The position numbers and the translations under genes were made by a program. From Zopfochytrium polystomum (Eukaryota > Chytridiomycota > Chytridiomycetes > Chytridiales > Chytridiaceae), in the NCBI GenBank assembly GCA_025765615.1, contig JAIVFJ010000228.1:1-64000 (forward strand): 64,000 bases of DNA, read 5' to 3'. The notes under the pieces were generated by a model. The model searched no databases. It saw nothing but the letters and a program-made list of their open reading frames with translations, and was not told where the DNA came from. Within the stretch, counting starts at the first letter, position 1, and each line of letters starts with the position of its first letter. This document shows, piece after piece, positions 21,917 through 33,503 of this stretch.

Positions 21917-24901
21917 GGTGCATATGCAGGAAAAAAAAAAAAATTACTAAAAATTTTTAAACCGACGAAGGCCACTCCAGACTCTCGAAAACAGTGTCAT
22001 CCAACGGAGCAAAAGGGGAATTTTCGTAGCAAACAAAAGGACCTCAAAGGATTGGGTAGGATAGTTTCGTCCAATAGACAAGGGAGAGCGCACTTGGCAA
22101 AGAAGCACCAACGAAGAGAGATATTGATGCAGGATGCAGCATTGGTCGTTGGTCCAGACCAGCAATGTTGCCGCTGCACCATCCAGGCGGTCACTAACAA
22201 GTCCAACCAAGATGTTTCTGGTCAGCAACAATTGATGAGGTAGCCTCCGACAAATGAATCACGTGTTTTGCAACGAGCGTCCAAAACAATGGCACCAAAT
22301 GCACGATTGCGGCGTGCTGAGTTGCAGAGCAGATCAAAGCATTCCTTGCACGTTGGTGGTGCGGAAGCGTGTGTTGACAGAGTCAGCGGCTGCGGTGACG
22401 ACCAAAGATTGCATTTTGCCCATGCACCCCTGGCAAGGTGCGGTTTGGTCTCTTTACGCCGTTCTCGTTCCCGTTCGCAGGTCGCTGTGCGGTTTTGCTT
22501 CATTAATATTACAGCGGATATGTGCGCAGTGCTTAACCAAAATGAGAAAGATCGAAGTCTCTGCCACTTGGCTTGACGGCAGCGTCTTCTAATGACAATC
22601 GTCGCAACATTGCACCGCTAGGCTACAGCTGATTTAGCGCAGACAACGGCAGCGTGGGCTCAAAAGACCCTGGCCGGGAATGGATGTGCAACGGCACTGT
22701 TGCGGTGAGGACAATGGGTTGAAATCACTACAAGGGTTTGGCCAGTCACCAAATGCTGGAGATGACCAAACAACACTCGCTCTCTCGGTTCCAAGTTTCG
22801 GGACGATCAACTGACGAGTCAATTAGGAATAACTTGTTCAAGCGTTTGCGAATCAGTCTGGAGGCCCAGTCTCGCTGACGACCACCCCACCTGCCCATCC
22901 ATAACGACCAAAGAGTCCTGCCCCCTCACATAATCACGGAGATCTGCAGCTACGCAAGCGACAATGTATCGCTGTGCGACGCTATTCAGGCAGGGTAACG
23001 CTGCCCCAAAGCGCTCGTCCGGTTGAGCATACTCAACCAATCTTTCGCCAGTTGAGTTTCGCGCCAACAACACCCGTTCAAAAAATTTAAAAAAATCCCA
23101 CAGCATGAACTGCCTTCCGTTTCCACACACCTTCGACGCCTTCCCGCCGTGGTTCAAGATAGAGTTTTTTCCCGAAGCCTGCGCAAAGGGCCAATTATCT
23201 GCACTTGAATGGGCGGTCGCGGCCAGTGTGGAGTTTGGCACAGCCAGAGGAACTGACCCAGCGACGATCAACAGCTAAGTTGGGGTGCTCGACTGGTGGC
23301 GGCTTAGCAGACTGGACCTCACCCACGAATTTGAAATGGACAAAGCCAGCTTGGTGATCACGTCAGCGTCCTGCAGTGCTGGATGGACTCTGGGCTGCTG
23401 CTCACGTAAAAGGCCGGGAAGCCGCTCACATACAGGGCCGGCGCCATGGAAAACGCGAGCCACAACTTGAGCTGGAGTACACAGACAGGTCGCTTGTGAA
23501 TGCATGCATGGTCGGATGCTCTGTTTACGAGACAGGGGACCGCAAAAGCGTGACTGTCCTTCAGTGGTGAAAGGACAGCGGTCTCACTTTGAATATAGAT
23601 TTCGGATGACAGTGTTCGGAGGGCGCAGAACCGTGCACAGCAGGAGGTTGTTGACTGGTGGGGAGCAAGCGGGCTGCTCAATCTCTCTGTAGGGTGATTC
23701 CCTGGTCTTGTTGAAACACGAAAGCGACTTAGTCCATTTGCTCTCCTCTCTTCTCCTTGTACATATTTTGACTGGCTCTTCATGTTGTCTTATGTTGATT
23801 TTCGAGAACCTGTCCCGAAACGGACTAACAATTCTTCATTCACCGCTCTTCAACCCCTTTGACACATTGCCACTGTGGGCCACAGCTCTGGATCCCCCAG
23901 CTACCATTTTTTGATTTGTTCTTACTGGGAGTCGTGGGTTTCATTTTCGGCTCCCTTTTTTGGATTCAGAGGTACCATTTTTCATTGTGTTGGGTGCTGG
24001 AGATTCCATTCTTCTTGTTGCACTGGCTCCCATTTTCATTTGAAATGGTAGCTGGAGATGCCAATATAATGGGATATGCAGCCCATTTTTCTGTGATGTT
24101 GACATCATGGCTAAATCTGCCAGATTTACAGCAAGTTGATGAAATTGGCAGACGTAATGGACTTGGTATGCGTCTTCAGGTGTGTTAAGTCCCAGGGATA
24201 CACATGGACCAGAGAGAGAAACACAAGATCTTGAGCAGTGAGAGAGCAGGGATCAACAGTTCTGACACTTAAGAGCAGCAACTAAAACCGAAGAAGAAAG
24301 CCTTTGGCATGTGTAAGGAGACCTTCAACATGTGAGAAACATGGCAAACTGACAGCACCGTACCTATTCCCAGACCAAATTGTTCTCTATTAGATTTTCT
24401 ATTAGTTAAAACCTCAAATAAAAAAAGTCCTTCCACCTTTGGCATGTATGAGGAGACCATGTGGGGAACCCAGCAAACTGACAGAACAGTACCTAGCCCA
24501 AGTGAAAGTGAAGAAAGAGGGGTATAGAAGTGAGAAACTAAGAAAGTAGAAGGAGTTGAAGCCAAGATTATTACTGAAACAGGTCCAGATGAGACTGATT
24601 CAGAGGTGGCTTTACATTTCGTGTTTCTAGAGCAGGCGCCTGAGTAAGGACCCATGGGGCGCGCCTGGCGACATAATGCAGAGGCGGGTTGATTGTGTCA
24701 TTGACAGGGTCTGAAAATTTGCTTCAACAATCATTTTCCTTCTTATTTATTCATGTTGACTGGCTTGCGTGATGGAGTATTCAATTTCTAGCAAAATTTA
24801 GCAGAAAAGCAGCCAGTGGCAGTCAAGTGAAAGCCAAGCCAGTCCAGGAGTCTGGGCCTCCAAGTGGAAGCTCTGTCCAGCAAGTGAACTCAAGCTGATG
24901 G
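21917..24901. other. CpG-poor stretch without recognised genes
   Basis: Several minus-strand frames between 22819 and 23783 are open but have no recognisable domain and no clear splice structure. At 24301-24370 and 24436-24505 there is an imperfect direct repeat (CTTTGGCATGT...AGGAGACC...CAAACTGACAG). The area is probably decayed transposon DNA. Confidence 0.4.
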
Positions 24902-24973
24902 CTCCCAGACGGGAAATCAAACCCCGATCGCCACCGTCAAAGGGTGGAATCTTGACTGTTAGACGATCTGAGA
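24902..24973 (-). tRNA. tRNA-Gln (UUG), possibly a pseudogene
   Basis: Minus-strand cloverleaf of 72 nt: acceptor TCTCAGA/TCTGGGA, D-arm TCGTCTAACAG, anticodon stem CCACC/GGTGG with loop CTTTGAC (anticodon TTG), T-arm with loop TTTGATT. The T-loop has T where C56 is expected, and the D-loop has ACAG where ACGG is usual. Both are CpG-to-TpG/CpA type changes, suggesting decay. Confidence 0.6.
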
Positions 24974-25102
24974 ATGGCGAAGGCTAATAAAAAACTTGCA
25001 CGTTGATTGCTTGGCATGAGGAGAATCCTCCAGCCATGTTCCACTATAACAGGTGAGAAAATGGCAGCCACACAACAATACATGGATTTCCCCTGCGCAA
25101 AG

Positions 25103-25213
25103 GCTCTGGTGGCTTAGTTGGTTAAAGCGTCGGTCTCATACATTACGCACCTGGTTGCACAGGTGCTTCACAAAGTCATCCGAAGGTCGTGAGTTCGATT
25201 CTCACCAAGAGCA
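25103..25213 (+). tRNA. Elongator tRNA-Met (CAU) with a 37-nt intron
   Basis: Cloverleaf with D-arm GGCTTAGTTGGTTAAAGC, anticodon stem TCGGT/TCCGA (the T31-T39 pair typical of elongator Met tRNA), loop CTCATAA split by an intron at 25141-25177 after base 37, and T-arm GTGAG-TTCGATT-CTCAC. The acceptor has one G-A mismatch. Mature length 74 nt. A and B boxes are intact. Confidence 0.8.
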
Positions 25214-26062
25214 CCCCATTTCCTTCTACTGGCTGGCCAGAGTACTTTCATCTTTGAAGGAGAAATGGCAATTCTGCATAGACATATGGTGGGAAGATCG
25301 TTCTCCTGGTGAGGCACACTGGGGCGCACAGGGGGAGGTGCTCACACCGCCGCTCCTCTGCCAGGCTCTGGGTCAGCGCACAGATTCGGCTGTGCCATCA
25401 CCACTGAGCTACTACACAACTCAAAACCGTTAAGGCCCCTTTTGTCACAAATAGCGAAATTGTATTGATTTGGAACCTGAGCTGCTCCACCTCCATCCTC
25501 AGTAGAGCTCCTCATTCTGCCTCCAAGGACGTTCTGTTGATTCCAGTTTGTTGTTTGCATGACTTCGGCACTGGTGGCATTGGCCATTTGTCAAATCTGT
25601 GAACAAGCACTTTTGAGCTCCTAACTATAGGTGAGATGGCTGGCTAAAGTGCTGCCAATGGTGGCAAACATTGCAAGGAACGTGATGCTTGGCATTGGTT
25701 GGCAACAGGATGGTTACTGGAACGACAACCCCAAGTAACACAGAAAGGCACTGGTAGTTTAGTGGTAAAATAGACGCCATTCTGCTTCTTCCTTCAGTCA
25801 AGCTGCTTATAAATATTCTTGTGGCTGGTTGAGTTCGATGCATGATTGGCTGCAGCCATCTTGCAGAGATGCTTTAACCGTGCTGGCACTGATCCACACC
25901 CCAATCAAATTTCTTGTAAGCAAAGGACACTCGTGGGGCCATGGAATGAGGGCCCTTTCTGGGACCCTGGTGTTCTTCCAGCAACACTGCAAAGAAACTT
26001 TTTCTCTAGTACCTATAAGTAAATTTAGCGATCAATATAAAATGACATCGCTGACATTGAAT
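25214..26062. other. CpG-poor spacer with a tRNA-like 5' half
   Basis: At 25749-25790 the sequence resembles a tRNA 5' half (GGTAGTTTAGTGGTAAAAT) without a matching 3' half. No protein gene is supported. Confidence 0.35.
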
Positions 26063-26133
26063 GCAACAGTGGTTCAGTGGTAGAATTATCGCCTGCCACG
26101 CGGTAGACCCGGGTCTGATTCCCGGCTGTTGCA
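26063..26133 (+). tRNA. tRNA-Gly (GCC), possibly a pseudogene
   Basis: 71-nt cloverleaf: acceptor GCAACAG/CTGTTGC, D-arm GGTTCAGTGGTAGAATT, anticodon loop TGCCACG (anticodon GCC), T-stem CCGGG/CCCGG. The T-loop is TCTGATT instead of TTCGATT, so the B box (needed for transcription and folding) is altered at two positions. Confidence 0.6.
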
Positions 26134-28260
26134 AGGTCTTGCGGCAGCTGTAAACTGTGAATTGCATCGGACATGTCCTTGCAAATTTTCTCTCGTTTTT
26201 TTATTTCCCCGCTGCTCTCGTGTTTCCATCAAAAGCAAGAAAAGGACCAATCATCAAAGAAGTCCGACACGTGACTCCACTGTTCTCCCTGGTGTTTGGT
26301 GCAGTGTGGTGCCACTGCTGCTGTGCTATATTTGTTGGATCTCTGAAAGAAGGGTCAAGTGGGGAAAGGTGGTGCTTTCAAAGAGAATCAGTGACCCTAC
26401 TCCACCCTTTTCTTATGGCTGGTGAGTCATCATCCTCGAATGTCATGAATTGCAGGAATCCTATCATTTCCTCATCATCTGCTATGTGCTCTCCAATCAG
26501 ATGTGCAGAAATGCAGTATGCGATGGAATGTGACACAGCCTCGTGCTTACAATGTCACTAGCATCTAGTGATATGTACATGAGATTGGGTATATCAATCT
26601 CTGTGAGCTGAATGGATGTGATCTTGGGAGCAGCATCTACCTTCGAGTGCGCCTGTACATAGCGGCTGAGTGTGAATTCAGGTGGTGTATGCTCCATTGG
26701 GTGCTGTGGTCCAGTGTTTCAAATGAAGCCTTAAACAAGATCTCTTTACCCTCTTGCCCTTGATCACTTGCTACGCTCACTCCCTTGTACAAGAGATCAA
26801 TTCAAGCCTCAGTTCCTCAACCCTTCAACCATCTTGCGATACCGCCTCCACTCACAGCGTCGCCTTCTACACTGCAACTTCAACAAATAGAACCGAGGCA
26901 GGCACTTGTATATCGAACTCTCAGGTGTTGGGGACCGTGCAGGGCGCAACCACCAACACCCTCACAGGGTCGATGATGCCACCGCTGTCGCCCCCGCAGC
27001 AGGGTTAAGGGCTACTCCAACGCAGAGCCAGCAGTGTCACACAGTTGGTGGTGGGGCCAGCTGCATTTCCCACCTACAGCCCTTTAAGAGGAGCCCCCAA
27101 AGGGACCATGTACTCATCTGGGTGTGTGCCACCTCTTGCTACCCTCACCATCGAGAGCCAGATGGATTTGAGGGGACTCTGTATTGGTACCAAAGGACAG
27201 AAATCAGATTGAAGAAAAAGGAAAAAGAGAAATGGCCCAAAAACAGAGAGAGAGAAAATTGACAAGTCAACCCCGTGACTTGGAGCATCCACCACAAATG
27301 CTGGAAGTCCCCCCAACCCTATGCGTGTTTGTACAAGTGCCGAAAATAAATAATAAATTAGACGGGCTTGGGGTACGGCCTGTCAGGCACCCCATCCCTA
27401 GGCAGTCAGGCAGTCTCTGTTATGTACAAAGTGCGTAAATCAGAATAGGAAGAGTGAAAATTGACAGGCAGTTCATTTCCAAAATTTTCATGTAAAATTC
27501 CTATTATCAGGAGACTGAGCCACAGACGTCTCATCAAAATTCTCTGATGTATTTGACTACTATTCCCATTTCAGTGTACAAAATCTCCTAACAAAATATT
27601 GGACACTGACGGAGTTCTCTGCCATGGACTCCTGTCTGAGAATTCAGAAAATTCAGAGTGTCTGAAGACATTTTTCCCTCCTCTGTACTTCTCTATGTTT
27701 GATAGTGAGAAGAGCTCTAGGGTCTGCCGCAGACCGAATCGGGCTGGACTTTGAGGAAACTTAATAGTTCAATGTTTGAATTCGATTCAATTCAACTTCA
27801 TTTGTAGACATTTTGTATTTATTCGAAGTTGGCAAAATTTGATGTAAAGTTAGCAATATGCCAAATTCAAATGTCCGACAACAGCAAGAAAATTGGTGTT
27901 TGGGTCCAAAACATTGAATCAAGTTGGGCCAGGCCCAAATCTCCATTTGGTGTGTGGCGGACTGTAAAGAGCTCCCTTTGGCTCTTGAGTTACAGTTAGT
28001 GTCTGAGTAACTTGAGTTATATGCTTACACATTCTTATAAATGCTTCTTATCTCTAATGTTTTCTTTCTTGTCAGTGTCGCCTTGTCATTAATTTTTATT
28101 CTTCCATCCTTTCATTTTTCTTCATGTTATGTGGAACTAACTGGTTAGCATCAAGAGGGACAAGTCAGACCCAAACCTATTGTTAGCAACCGCCAATGCA
28201 GACCCAGGTGCTGGCTTGCACTGTTGACGAATACTCTGAGTATAAAGTGGAATGGAACCC
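26134..28260. other. CpG-poor stretch without recognised genes
   Basis: No supported gene or RNA. It contains the inverted copy of the dispersed short repeat at 27350-27421. Composition resembles the preceding region and is unlike the host genes. Confidence 0.4.
27350..27421 (-). repeat. Dispersed short repeat, copy 2 (inverted)
   Basis: Reverse-complement counterpart of 11906-11974, sharing CACCCCATCCCTAGGCAGTC and the palindromic GCCTGTCAGGC. Confidence 0.8.
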
Positions 28261-28827
28261 AGTGTAGACAGTTTTCCTCCTCCTCTGCTCAAGCAGATAA
28301 AACAAGAGAGATTTTTACCCTTTGCCTGTCACACTTGCCTGATTGACTATTATAGCGTGCATATCATCATTATGTATCCAAGTTGGGGGGAAGGACCACT
28401 CACAAACACACATCTCCACTGCATTCACTCCTTCCACTACCTCACTCAGAGTAGACTGTTTGCACTTCAAACAGTTTTCTTCTTTTCTTCCCTCTCTCTT
28501 TTTTCTTTATTCCTAATTCCCCCGTCCCTATAAATAGCTGCCCTGGGAGGAGCAGCCTCATTAATCCCACCAAACTGTAAACAGTCTACTCTGAGTGAGT
28601 GAGTGGAAGGAGTGAATGAAGTGGAGATGTGTGTTTGTGGGTGGTCCTTCTCCCCAACTTGGAGAGAAAGGAAAAAAAATCTGTTATGAATTATTGATAC
28701 ACAATGATGATATGCACACTGTAATAGTTGCTAGGCAAGCGTGACCAGCACAGGGTAGAAACCTCTCCTATATTATCTGCTTGAGCAGAGGAGGAGGAAA
28801 ACTGTTAAACTGACATAGGGTACACTG
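28261..28827. mobile_element. Fold-back element with long imperfect inverted arms
   Basis: Left arm about 28268-28465 and right arm about 28572-28812 are reverse complements over roughly 200 bp (for example TTTTCCTCCTCCTCTGCTCA versus its complement), apart from an insertion of about 35-40 bp in the right arm. The ends read AGTGTA and TACACT. The loop of about 100 bp contains CTATAAATAG. No protein is encoded. I did not find a convincing target duplication, so the exact ends are uncertain. Confidence 0.75.
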
Positions 28828-28845
28828 TCAGATAGTGACCTTGAA

Positions 28846-29210
28846 TTAATTAGTCTGAAAGAAATCCTCTAAGTTGACAGCTGCAGAATTTACCAACCCT
28901 GCATCGACCCGACCCGTGGCAGACCGTTCCACCAACACTGGAAGTGGCGTTGGGGTCGAGATCGAAGGGAGTTCTACGCGATTTGCAGGAAAGAAACCGA
29001 CTTTGGCACCGATTCTACCCTCGTACCAATCTTCATTGCAAAGATCCAAATTTCATTGTCCTAGAGGGCCATGTAAGAAGCTTGGTCTATCATGCAGAAA
29101 GGATAGTAGATTCGGAATAATTATGGGCCAAAAATCACCTCCATGGCCGTGTAGTCGCACAGGCACCGCACGTACTGATCTTGGCTACCCTTGGTTGGGG
29201 ATACCAATGG
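28846..29210 (-). pseudogene. SH3-domain gene, broken
   Basis: On the minus strand, QYVRCLCDYTAME (start of an SH3 fold, ALYDY-like) near 29190-29150 and, further on, LDLCNEDWYEGR and GKVGFFPANRVEL-like residues (AKVGFFPANRVELP) at about 29050-28960 are the two ends of an SH3 domain. The central part is missing in all frames, and a stop lies in the frame between the two pieces. The intervening 90 bp starts GT and could be a former intron. Likely a pseudogene remnant. Confidence 0.6.
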
Positions 29211-29843
29211 CGCCACCAGGGATACCATGAGGGGACACCAACAGGTTTTGGCCAATTTCAGCGAATATTTGAGATGGTTCGATAACATTTGTGCAAAACT
29301 CAACGCAGGCTTGGATCCAAAGCTCAAGAGGGTAGTGGGACGAGCAACGCGTACGAACGGTAAGCGCGCGTCATCATCAAATTAACCTCATCGACAAACG
29401 GGCGAAAATGACGGCGACCCCGTCCTCCCGCCTGCGGCCGCCTCATCACGACGGACGTTCAGGCAAGCTTCAGCTGCTGCAAATGGGTGCATCAAAGGCT
29501 GTTAAAGAGCGGTTTCAGGTAGACCGACAGCAGTCGTGGCTTCCACCGCCGCTTTGGCTGGGCTCAGCTAATCCATCGGGGTGCCACAGAATATTCCATT
29601 TCTTTTTTTTTTTTTCTTCCCGGTTGCCTTTCAAAGCAATCCCTCCCGCTTGAACGAGCGCAAACCAAGTCCAGCCGCCCCAAAGGAAGGGCGGGAAGAC
29701 GCTCTCCGCTCTGCAGTGAAACATTCGCCGTCCGGAGCCGGGCGAGAGATTTCGGTGGCGCAGCACCTTCGGACGAACCCAACAGCCCTTCCACCAGAGG
29801 GGACAGCCAGATCGCATCAAAGAGCCCCCGATTGGGCTCGCTG
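29211..29843. other. Spacer upstream of the basic-protein gene
   Basis: No gene supported. A short open stretch at 29408-29520 begins with ATG but has no recognisable domain; it could be an upstream exon. Confidence 0.35.
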
Positions 29844-30858
29844 ATGCCTTCAGACAACAGCAGTGCGGGCAAGGCCGCACCGGCGGCGGCTTCGGTCCGG
29901 AGGACGCGCGTGCTGCCAGGATCCTTTGCAAGCAGTTCGCCGCGAAAGACACGAGGCAGAGTGGCGGTGGCGGTGGAAGCAGATCCCGACGAAGATGCAG
30001 CGGCAACCGCGACGGTTGATCGCGATCCAGAACCGTCTCGATCGCGCGCCGCGTATGCAGCAGCGCAAAAGTCGAAGCGATCGCCTCGCAAGACGGTAGC
30101 TCGCAAATCGAAAAGCGTGAAACAGCCCAGACCGCCTGCCGAAAGTGATCACATCGTCGACGGCCGCCGCGCGTACGTCCTCCCGAAAGGCTTCTGGCTC
30201 AGCGATAGCGAACTTGTCCACGAGGCCGAGGCCGTTCTCCGCCCCAAAAGGCTCGAGGCGTACCGGGAGGTACTTCAAGCTCGCTCGGACGACACGACAG
30301 CCCCACCACATGACCGGCGGCGAAGGCAGACGGAGACGTTTTGGTGAGCGTTTTCAACAGAGAACGAATTGGACCTTTGTGATCGATGTCGCGCTTAAGT
30401 GGTCTCGTTTGTTTGATTATGGTAGGCGCAATGTCGAGTCCTGGGGGTCGGGAAACAAGCCTGTCTCTGATGGTTTGCCTCCACGCTCGTCCCGCGACTC
30501 AGCAGCCATCCGCCCAATGGTCGAAACGATTGACAGTTGGTTCGCCGAATCATGCGATTCCGCCGCGGCCGCTGGCGCGCCCAATCCTTCAACTGCCGAG
30601 GCACCTTCGAGCGTCGAGGAGGAAGCGACGCAAGTGTCGAGGCCGTCGTTGCCGGGCGAAGGTGGTCAGGTTGGGAAACCTCTGCGGTCGTCCTCGCCAG
30701 ATTTGCTGTCGCTTGTTTTGTGTGGTGATGCCGTCGAAGAGGTGGCGCCAGACTCTGTTGTATCAGTTCAAAGATCAACGAGAAGAGGTGTTGCCTTGCC
30801 GACGGCGGTGGCTTCGGTGCGAATGACAGAGGACCAGTTTCTGGACACGCTTTTTTAG
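29844..30858 (+). CDS. Basic, mostly disordered two-exon protein, function unknown
   Basis: Predicted 310 residues from exons 29844-30343 and 30426-30858, with a GTGAGC/TAG intron and matching phases. The N-terminal half is Ala/Arg/Lys/Ser-rich with several nuclear-localisation-like clusters (QKSKRSPRKTVARKSKS). A more ordered block follows: DHIVDGRRAYVLPKGFWLSDSE, then helix-forming residues up to the splice. The C-terminal half is Ser/Pro/acidic and ends MTEDQFLDTLF. No known domain was recognised. The make-up suggests a nuclear or chromatin-associated protein, but that is only inference from composition. The start is the first ATG in frame; upstream exons are possible. Confidence 0.55.
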
Positions 30859-31747
30859 AGCACCGAAGAAACACGACTGCTCGAGGCAGATCGAGCTCCC
30901 GGACAGCAGCCCCCAGCTCCCTTCCTTCCGCGCGATGCGCCTAGCCAGCCAGAGAGGGATGCGAACCGACAGTATTACACTGGTAGAGGAAGAGCGGGCT
31001 GGGGCTCATGTAAGACGACTAATAAATTTCTGCAGTGCAAGAAAGACAGCGGGCAATTGAAGTACGACAATAAACATGTGTCCGTAACTGGCAAGCGGTG
31101 TTCTCTTTCCCCTCTCTCTTCGAGTTAATCGGTGGTGTCGAGACGCGCAGAGGGCCTACGTGAATGCAGGGCTCTGGAACTAAAGCAGGTACAGAGCTAA
31201 TCTCGACGGGTCCGTGGAGTCCCGTTGACGGCAAAAGGGAGAAGGGAAACATGCTCATTCAAAAAGAAGAGAGTAACAAAAATCTTTTGGCCCAACTAGG
31301 CGCCGTGCGACGCCGAGGGGCATCAACCGCACCGTCGATCTCTCGCTCTCCTCCCGTCCTCCTTCCTTCTCTTCCTCCCTCCCTTTGCAGGCCAGCCGAG
31401 ACGCTCTGAAAAGAACGATCGACACTGGATCATGCCGTTTCGGCGAGGAGATCCTTGACGAGTGAAGACCGCGATCGAGTAAATGATTATAGATCGCAAC
31501 GCGCTTTGAAATTACTGTAGAATCAAAATTCATTCCAGACGCAGGCTTTTGGCTATGGATCCCTCTAGCCCAGCTGGTTTTCAGTGTGGCGAAATAGCGA
31601 TGCTCACGCGAACGCGACGTCCAGATATTTTTTTCCCTCACGCGTAACTCCAAAAAATTTTCGCGAGCCAGATGAGTCCCGAGTTGAGAACACGAGGGAG
31701 TCTTCATACCCCCTCCCGCTTCCTCACACTTCCAACGCCGCCCTCTT
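30859..31747. other. Intergenic, nothing recognised
   Basis: No gene supported; a pyrimidine-rich tract lies at 31340-31385. Confidence 0.45.
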
Positions 31748-33503
31748 TTGCCGTCTGCTCCGCTCGTTTGTTTGCGCGCTAATCTTCACCACTCTTGCGA
31801 CGACTTTTGGCGCGAAACCGTGAAAAATAGGGACAGCAACACGTTTTTGACCGCCGCTATCCTGACGCTTGTGATCGTATGTGAACCAGTTCAATCAAAC
31901 AGGGAACCGCGTGCGAAATCCTCTTGCCACGTGCCCCCTTCTATTCTTGCCCTTAACCCCTGCGATTGGGCACTGACCTCTCTCCTCCCGCACTCGCGAC
32001 AACCTAGATGGTCTGCTTTCGAGAGCAGATCGGGCGGATTGAGGACAAACACCTCCTGCTCTCACTGGTGGGGGCGATGCTATCATACTTTATCGCGTCG
32101 ATCACGACGGCGGTGATCGACCGCCTCGACTTTCCGTGGGAGAAGTTTATCCAAATGCTGAACATCACCGTCTTTTGTGGGGGTATGGTCGTATTTTTTG
32201 GTGATCTTTAGCACTCTTAATAATCTAAACTTTTCTTCCTTTTGTTTTCTTCTTTTTTTTTTGGTGCCGCGTGTGCAGTTTTGACGATTCTTACGGTTTG
32301 ACTGCTCCTGCAACTCCCATGGGCTTATCGGTCTCTCTTCTGCCTCCCCCCATTAGTTCGCGCTCCTTCTGTACCACACGTCGTACCGCGCAATGTTGTT
32401 GATATTCCCCTACAAGCAGCACCTCAAGTGGGTGATCGCCGCCACGGTGGCGATCATCGAGCTGACGTTGAATCTGTGAGTCGCGTTCCCTTCCGTAAAA
32501 AATCATTTTTGCAATCACTAATCAGTCGAGTTTACCTGCCTTCAAAAGGGCCGGTAGGAACTCTTCTTTTTCAGTTATCATACCCCTAAACCACGACCGA
32601 AAAAAAAAAAACCTCCGTGCAACAAGACTTGTCTTTGTTTGAAGTCATATTCAGGGTACGGCCTGCTCTGCCGCTCAATCCAACCCGATTTCCTTCTGAC
32701 CTTTCCGCCAACAAAACCCTTGTCTGATTCCCCCGCACTCAGGCGGATATCATTCACTACCAGACGACGTCGGCCCAAAAGTCAACCTCGATCACGCTCA
32801 TCACATACGTTTGCACGCTGGACACAGTCTTCTTTGCCTTGACTCAGGCGCGGATCGTTGCCGTGATGGGACAGATGAGCGGTGTCAACGTGTCGGTTTG
32901 GCACTATGTCGAGGGCGCAATTCGATGCATGTTTTATTCCGGAGCGGTGCTACTGTACTATTTGTCGACGAGTTGAGTATGGGAGTGTTCTTTTCTTCAC
33001 ACCTTTCCCCTTTTACAAAGTACTCTACCGTAATGACGGAATGATTTTTGCACACTCCCGCAGGCGGCTTGGCGTACCCACCGCAGGAAGGTGTGTATTC
33101 TGAAGACTGAGTCGACTTGTTTCTCTCTGTTTCTTCAAAAGAAGGTCGTCAAGGCACTAACACGGATGATAATCACTTCGGTCTCTTTCAAACATCATTC
33201 CCCACCCCCCAAACTAAGGCTTGTGAGTCGCTTTTCGGCTTCCATATCACATTTGCCGCACCAACTATAGCATACTCAAACCTTTCTCCCAACCCAACTG
33301 CAACAATACCCAGAACGTTCATCAACATCGCCCCCTGCATCCTCTTCATCGTACTGCTGACGGACTCGGACCGCATCAAGAAGCTGGTGGCGGAGCTGAA
33401 TTCAGCGCGTTCGACGATGACAGCATTATCGTCGGCAAAAAAGAGCAGCGCCGGTGGCGCCACTGGAATGACGTCAAAGGCTGCGACGTCAACGAATGTC
33501 TAA
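31748..33503 (+). CDS. Seven-helix membrane protein, receptor-like
   Basis: Hydrophobic segments match a seven-transmembrane layout: TFLTAAILTLVIMVCF; LLLSLVGAMLSYFIAS; LNITVFCG plus VLTILTFALLLYH; WVIAATVAIIELTL; ITLITYVCTLDTVFFAL; CMFYSGAVLLYYL; TFINIAPCILFIVLL. Exon ends I can place: 31876, 32008-32182, a 17-nt exon 32279-32295, 32357-32475, 32743-32971 (5' site GTTGAG), about 33064-33091, and a last exon to TAA at 33501-33503 with a Ser/Ala/Thr-rich tail. The phase of 32475 does not match 32743 by one base, and the exon near 33145-33230 is ambiguous. No ATG was found in frame in the first exon, so the start is upstream or in an unseen exon. It resembles an orphan 7TM receptor in topology; no subfamily motif was recognised. 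Confidence 0.55.

Noticed and set aside
22620..22690. tRNA-like sequence with TTTAGCGCAG
   Set aside because: Stems do not pair into a cloverleaf and no T-arm follows.
22819..23271. 150-codon minus-strand frame
   Set aside because: No ATG start, no splice support and no recognisable domain; kept only as part of an unassigned stretch.
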